17,444 nt of DNA, from the NCBI GenBank assembly GCA_964489645.1, contig CAZAZT010000086.1, positions 1-17,444 on the forward strand. Direction: 5' to 3'. A program made the translations under genes and the position numbers. A model generated the notes under the pieces. That model did no database searches. It saw nothing but the letters and a program-made list of their open reading frames with translations, and was not told where the DNA came from. The stretch comes from JBEEPE01 sp964489645 (GTDB lineage Bacteria; Verrucomicrobiota; Verrucomicrobiia; Chthoniobacterales; Chthoniobacteraceae). Shown here in pieces: positions 13,365-17,444 of this stretch (positions are counted from its first letter, which is position 1; each line of letters opens with the position of its first letter).

Positions 13365-16300
13365 TGCGCACCTTGGTGTTCGGTGCCACGGATGTTCCGG
13401 AACTGGGGGCTGAGCACAATCGCTTCGATGACATCGGCGATGCGAGGTTCATCGAGGGCGATGATCTTTTCGAGGAGGGGCTTGTCCGAAAGTTGTACGC
13501 TTCTGCCTACGGCGTAGCCGAGGAGTTTGCGGGCGAACTGCCGGAGGAAATCGTTCCGGCGCGTTCCCGCGAGATAGCGACGGAGGCCGTCGATCCCTTC
13601 AATGGGTGTGCCGTCTGCGAGGGTTGTGCGGGTGGGACGATTGCGCGAGCGACCGATGGGGTCGAACCCTTCGAGCGCGAAACCGATCGGATCGATCCGG
13701 CGGTGGCATCCGGAGCACCGTTCATCGGAGGAGTGGCGTTCGATGAGTTGGCGTTCGGTGAGCCCTTCGGGCGCTTCTTCAGGCAGGATGGGCACGTCCT
13801 TTGGGGGGCGAGGGAGCCGTTCGCCGAGGAGGACTTCACTGACCCAGTTCCCCCTCAGGATGGGACTGGTCCGGGACGCTCCGGATTGTTTGGAAAGGGT
13901 TGCGGCCAGCCCGAGGATACCGCCGCGATGGAACGATTGGAGTCCGTCGACGCGTTGCCAACCATCGCCATGGAGCGGCACGCCGTAGTGGGCTGCGAGA
14001 GGAGCGTCGACGAAGGTGTGATCCGCATTGAGAAGCGAGAGGACGGGGGCGTTGGTTTGGATGGAATGACTGATGAAGCGGACGGATTCCTCGAGCATGG
14101 AGGTGCGGAGTTGGGTGAATTGTGGGAAGTGGCGTTCACTTTTTTCCGAGAGGGTCGCGATGTCGCGGATGTGCAGCCATTGGCATCCGAACTCGGTGGC
14201 CAATCGGCGGATGCGTTCGTCCGCGATCATTCGACGGGTTTCCGCGCGAAGAGTCTCGGGGTTGGTGAGTGCGCCGGATCGGGCGAGATCGAGAAGTGTC
14301 TGATCGGGTGCGGATGACCACAGGAAGTGGCTGAGGCGGGATGCGAGTTCGTGGGGTGTGACGGGGCCGGTCTGTTCGGGTGCGCGTTCGCTCCGGTAGA
14401 GGAAGGCGGGCGAGGCCAAGATGCGGACGAGCATCAAGCGTGGGTCGAGAGATCTGAGAGCCTCGGATTCTTCGGAGGAGAGGGGGCGGCGCCATGCGTT
14501 TGCGGCGAGTTGGAGGAGCGCAGTGCGTTGGGCGTCGAGCGAGGTCCTCTTCTTTTCCCTGAACTGAGCGGCGGCTTCCATGATGGGTTTTCGCATGGGT
14601 TCGAAGGCAGAGGGTTTGGCGTCCTGGGTTGCGAACTGCCAGAGCTGTTCGAATGCAGCGACCTGTTTTAAGGGAGCTTCGCTGACGAAGAGCATCTCGT
14701 CCCACAGTCGTTCAAGTTCCTCGGTGGTCGGTCCATCGAGCATGAGACGTCGGAGGTGCTCGTCTTCGCGGTGGTAGAGGGTCAGGGTGACCACCTCGTC
14801 AACGGGGACGATGCGCGTGTAGCACAGGGCTGCTGGGAAGAGTTCGCGGAACCGTTTGAAGGAGCGCTCGAAGCGCTGGTGTTCCTCGGAGCCTTCGTTG
14901 ACGATGATGGGTGCTGAGTGAGAGGACAGAAGGTTGTTATCGCTCCACTGACCCTTCTTTTGGACCGAGAGGGCGATGCCGGGGAGGAGGGTGGTTGGGG
15001 CGGTCGGTCCTGAGGGGGAGGTTGGGCTTTCGGAAAGGACTTGGAGTTGGACGCTGCCTTTGGCGGGGGAGCGCAAACGGCCGGTCACGACAAACTCGGC
15101 CCCTTTCGCGAGGGTTGCGGGGATTTTTATGGGGATGACGGAAGGCGCGGTGGTCTCGATCGGAGGTTGTGGTGCGGTCGTGGGGGTCGGGGTTTCGGAG
15201 AGTTTTCCTGCGAGCAGAGGGCTCGTGAGGGGGAAGTTGGTCTGCAGGAACTCACGGACTTTGAGGGCGTTCTCTGGGGTGGGGGATCTTCGCCAGTGCG
15301 CGATCGCCTCGGGGAGATCCGGGCCGTTCTGCGTGTCGGCGGGCTGGCTTAGGAAGTGCCATTGCCCGTGAGGGTTACCTTTGAGGATGTCAGGAGAGAC
15401 ATCTTTGGCCAGATCCCAGGTTGTCGTTCCGTCGGTGATGGTGAGATTGACTGCGGTGAGGTCGCATGAATGGTTTCCGTCGCGGGGACCGATGACGATG
15501 GCGACGACGTTCCCTTCGTCGATGGAGGTGTTTTGAAAGGGGCCGAACGGGAGGATTTTTGCGCGTTCGGAGAGACCTTTTGCGAGGGTCTCTGTGGATG
15601 CGCCGCTTCGGAGTTCGATGTTCCAAGTGATCCCGTTACCGCACTCGGGGTGTGCGTGGCTGACGTTCCCGGAGATGGTGAACCTGCCTTTTTTGGGGCA
15701 TTTCCATGCGATGACGGAGGCGCGCTTCGGGGAGGGGTGGGTTGCGACGCTGTGTGCGCGCATGGTGCCGGGGATCCGGACCGTTGCGTCGGACGAGTTT
15801 GCGAGGACGCTCAGTGCGTCGGAACCGGTCCAGCCTTTGATGAAGTTGTAGTCGGGTGTGCTGGTGAGTTTCCCGGTGAGCAGGGGCTCGAGTTTGGTGG
15901 TGCCGTGGCCGAGGTAGTTGCGCCACGCGAGGAGATGTTCGGGCGGGGCGTTGTCGGTCCCGGAGGCGATGGCCTGGAGACATTGAACGCAGGATTGGAT
16001 GAGGTCGGTCCGGAGGGATTCGAGGCGTTTCAGCGAGGGTTCGATCTCTGCGACCGCGATGTCGGGGCGGCCTGGGGTGACGATCCTCGCTTTTTCCCAG
16101 ATGACATCATCGTTCTCGGAGCCGTCTCCGGCGTTGCTGGCGACGAGATAGATCGTGGTGTCCTTTTGAGTGTCGAGTTTGGTGCGCGATTCGAAGTGGG
16201 AGGTGATGGGTGAGAGGGGTTCTTGCCAGGCTTTTGGGCCGTTCTCTTTCCCGATGTGTCCGACTTGGGTGAATCGCCAGAGGACGTTTTGCCAGGGGAC

Positions 16301-17191
16301 AATGTCGTCGGCTGTGAGTTCGCCTTTGCGGAACTTGGATTGGAGGGGAGAGAAGAGGGGGTCGTTGTCGTTGGTTGCGAGCGCGGTGTTGAGGAGGCCG
16401 AGGTATTTCGGGCTGAGGTTCGTGTCCTGTTTTTGGGATTGGAGGGCGTCGAGATATTGTTGGAGGGGGATGCGTCCTGCTCCGTCGCCGAGGTCGAGTT
16501 TGATGCCTTGTTGTACTGTTTCAGAGCCTTTGGCTGTACCGGAGTACCGGTCGTAAAGGGCTCGGATCTTGGCGAGTGTCTCGTTGGTCCAGTCCTGAGG
16601 GGACGTGCTGCCTGAGAATCGGATCCCATTTGGGGTGAGGACCATATGATTTGCGATGTCCTTGGCTGCATCGAGGTATTTGGTGAGCAGTGCTGGGGAC
16701 ATCACGAGTGCGGCGCCGGCATTGGTGAAACCTTCTCCGGCGGCGCCATCTTCAGGGAAATCTCGGGTGGGTTCGAGGGATGGGACGCGTGTGAGGTCTT
16801 GGATGGAGTAGGTGTATTCTCGGTTGGAGAGTCGACGAAGAATGACGGGGCCGGGATCCCCTGCATTTTGTGTAGCGAGGGTGTCGAGGGCCTGTTGGAT
16901 CGATTGGACGAAGGTGGCTTTTTCTGGGGCGGAGAATTGGCGTTCTTTTTTCGGGGGCATCTCGCCGAGGGCGATCTGTTCGAGGACGTTTTCCCAGATC
17001 TTCGGTTGTTGGCGGATGACGGATGATTCGAGGTCGAGATCCCCTTTTTGTTTGGCGGTGGAGTGGCACTCGAGGCAATGGGATTTGAGGAGGGGTTCGA
17101 TGGCGGGGGGGCGCGGCGGCGCATCGGCGATGGCGGATGACGCGAGCGTGATGCCGAGCGCAAAGAGGGGCGATAAGTGTCTAAGGGTCAT
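13361..17191 (-). CDS. Planctomycete-type cytochrome c / DUF1587-1595-1592-1588-1585 protein
   Basis: 1276 residues with a Sec signal (residues 1-24, ending SSAIADA). Residues about 28-105 are a planctomycete cytochrome c domain: heme motif CLECH (C39, C42, H43) and candidate axial Met in GEMPP (M78). DUF1587 is at about 115-180 (LRRLSNREYTYSIQDL). A long middle region (about 185-885), partly beta-rich, is not recognised. DUF1595 follows (about 890-910, AANAWRRPLSSEES), then DUF1592 (about 920-1030, SPAFLYRSE and LASRLSHFLWSS), DUF1588 (about 1030-1140, HTFVDAPLAAHYGVP, then a GGILGLAATLSKQSGASRTS-like motif) and DUF1585 (about 1185-1265). A second CxxCH (C1159, C1162, H1163) sits between the last two. 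The protein is periplasmic or surface exposed and probably redox active, though its substrate is unknown. It is first in an operon with the DUF1552 gene. The ATG lacks a Shine-Dalgarno, but the signal peptide begins there. Confidence 0.88.
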   Translation of the reverse strand: MTLRHLSPLFALGITLASSAIADAPPRPPAIEPLLKSHCLECHSTAKQKGDLDLESSVIRQQPKIWENVLEQIALGEMPPKKERQFSAPEKATFVQSIQQALDTLATQNAGDPGPVILRRLSNREYTYSIQDLTRVPSLEPTRDFPEDGAAGEGFTNAGAALVMSPALLTKYLDAAKDIANHMVLTPNGIRFSGSTSPQDWTNETLAKIRALYDRYSGTAKGSETVQQGIKLDLGDGAGRIPLQQYLDALQSQKQDTNLSPKYLGLLNTALATNDNDPLFSPLQSKFRKGELTADDIVPWQNVLWRFTQVGHIGKENGPKAWQEPLSPITSHFESRTKLDTQKDTTIYLVASNAGDGSENDDVIWEKARIVTPGRPDIAVAEIEPSLKRLESLRTDLIQSCVQCLQAIASGTDNAPPEHLLAWRNYLGHGTTKLEPLLTGKLTSTPDYNFIKGWTGSDALSVLANSSDATVRIPGTMRAHSVATHPSPKRASVIAWKCPKKGRFTISGNVSHAHPECGNGITWNIELRSGASTETLAKGLSERAKILPFGPFQNTSIDEGNVVAIVIGPRDGNHSCDLTAVNLTITDGTTTWDLAKDVSPDILKGNPHGQWHFLSQPADTQNGPDLPEAIAHWRRSPTPENALKVREFLQTNFPLTSPLLAGKLSETPTPTTAPQPPIETTAPSVIPIKIPATLAKGAEFVVTGRLRSPAKGSVQLQVLSESPTSPSGPTAPTTLLPGIALSVQKKGQWSDNNLLSSHSAPIIVNEGSEEHQRFERSFKRFRELFPAALCYTRIVPVDEVVTLTLYHREDEHLRRLMLDGPTTEELERLWDEMLFVSEAPLKQVAAFEQLWQFATQDAKPSAFEPMRKPIMEAAAQFREKKRTSLDAQRTALLQLAANAWRRPLSSEESEALRSLDPRLMLVRILASPAFLYRSERAPEQTGPVTPHELASRLSHFLWSSAPDQTLLDLARSGALTNPETLRAETRRMIADERIRRLATEFGCQWLHIRDIATLSEKSERHFPQFTQLRTSMLEESVRFISHSIQTNAPVLSLLNADHTFVDAPLAAHYGVPLHGDGWQRVDGLQSFHRGGILGLAATLSKQSGASRTSPILRGNWVSEVLLGERLPRPPKDVPILPEEAPEGLTERQLIERHSSDERCSGCHRRIDPIGFALEGFDPIGRSRNRPTRTTLADGTPIEGIDGLRRYLAGTRRNDFLRQFARKLLGYAVGRSVQLSDKPLLEKIIALDEPRIADVIEAIVLSPQFRNIRGTEHQGAQ
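13369..13374 (-). promoter_or_regulatory. Ribosome binding site and ATGA coupling for the DUF1552 gene
   Basis: On the - strand AAGGTG precedes ATG 13364 (AAGG to ATG spacing six). It lies inside the end of the DUF1592 gene, whose TGA (13361-13363) overlaps the ATG. This supports translational coupling and decides for the longer N-terminus. Confidence 0.5.
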
Positions 17192-17444
17192 GGGTGTGAG
17201 GGGGCGATCCTTGGAACTAGCGAGGGGAATGTCTTTGGAGCGGATTCTGGATTTTTGGTATACCGTTTGCGGATTAAGACTCGTGCAGTGCAGGAATATT
17301 TGGAAGGATTTTTCTGATCAGCGGTGGATTGAATCCTTGAATCGGTGATGCAGTTTGTCGTTTAAGGCACGGAAGTTGGTTTGTCGGTCGGGATGGGTTT
17401 TCGTGTTTTGTGGGTTCTTGGATTTTGTGGGGTGCTGTGTTTTG
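17192..17444 (-). promoter_or_regulatory. Non-coding upstream region of the DUF1592-DUF1552 operon
   Basis: 253 bases with no supportable gene. The + strand is very G/T-rich to the right edge. The promoter for the operon should lie here. The 8-base palindrome GGTATACC (17257-17264) offers a TATACC -10-like hexamer, but no good -35 lies 16-18 bases upstream on the - strand. An imperfect direct repeat GATTCAAGGATTCAA is read on the - strand near 17330-17345. Nothing else stands out. Confidence 0.25.

Noticed and set aside
13241..14317. 358-codon + strand frame, and the smaller one at 12036-12818
   Set aside because: Both lie opposite well-supported DUF1552/DUF1592 coding sequence and look like shadows of it.
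15980..15991. CVQC in the DUF1592 protein (residues 401-404) as a third heme site
   Set aside because: The pair of Cys is followed by Leu, not His, so it is not a CxxCH motif.
16812..17348. 178-codon + strand frame extending into the upstream region
   Set aside because: Most of it is antisense to the cytochrome signal and heme domain. The part beyond 17191 has no start, ribosome site or recognisable protein.
1..17444. tRNA, rRNA, insertion sequence or phage attachment site
   Set aside because: No cloverleaf-like segment, transposase, or terminal inverted repeat with target duplication was found in the intergenic stretches, which are all short.

Overview
The window reads as a draft-assembly segment from a member of the Planctomycetes-Verrucomicrobia group, most likely a verrucomicrobium. 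The evidence is the gene content: a paired DUF1592 planctomycete-type cytochrome and Tat-exported DUF1552 protein, a secreted lamin-tail/CotH protein, a GYF_2-Yip1 membrane protein, and an FHA-Hanks kinase with a DWG metal-binding motif. No RNA genes, insertion sequences or CRISPR arrays are visible. Two runs of 10 Ns (533-542 and 1124-1133) mark scaffold gaps.

Region 1 (1-4927, + strand) is one giant repeat-protein gene that enters from the left edge and is split by the two gaps. Nearly all of it is an octapeptide, L-[ST]-x-x-Q-[VI]-x-[AG], repeated roughly 200 times in the visible part. Laid out in register, the octads group in fives: one or two units lacking the Gln, then three or four Gln units. 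This gives a 40-residue (120 bp) superrepeat. Aromatic/Gly/Asp-rich loops interrupt it, mostly at the first unit of the five and only in the upstream part. I do not recognise a described family with this two-level organisation, and it is the most interesting object here.

Region 2 (5007-8165, - strand) converges on the repeat gene and encodes a secreted lamin-tail/CotH-kinase-like/FnIII-like protein. Region 3 (8335-11951, + strand) holds a five-TM GYF_2-Yip1 protein, a small coiled-coil lipoprotein, and a membrane-anchored FHA-Ser/Thr kinase with a C-terminal TPR-like part. The three may form an envelope signalling group. Region 4 (11991-17191, - strand) is a two-gene operon: a large Sec-exported di-heme-motif DUF1592 protein, followed with a 4-base ATGA overlap by a Tat-exported DUF1552 protein. 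The last 250 bases upstream of that operon hold no gene that I can support.

Throughout the window the + strand is much richer in G than C whichever strand is coding. This visibly shapes the proteins: + genes are rich in Val/Gly/Glu, - genes in Pro/Thr/Ser. The + strand is therefore probably the leading strand of replication.
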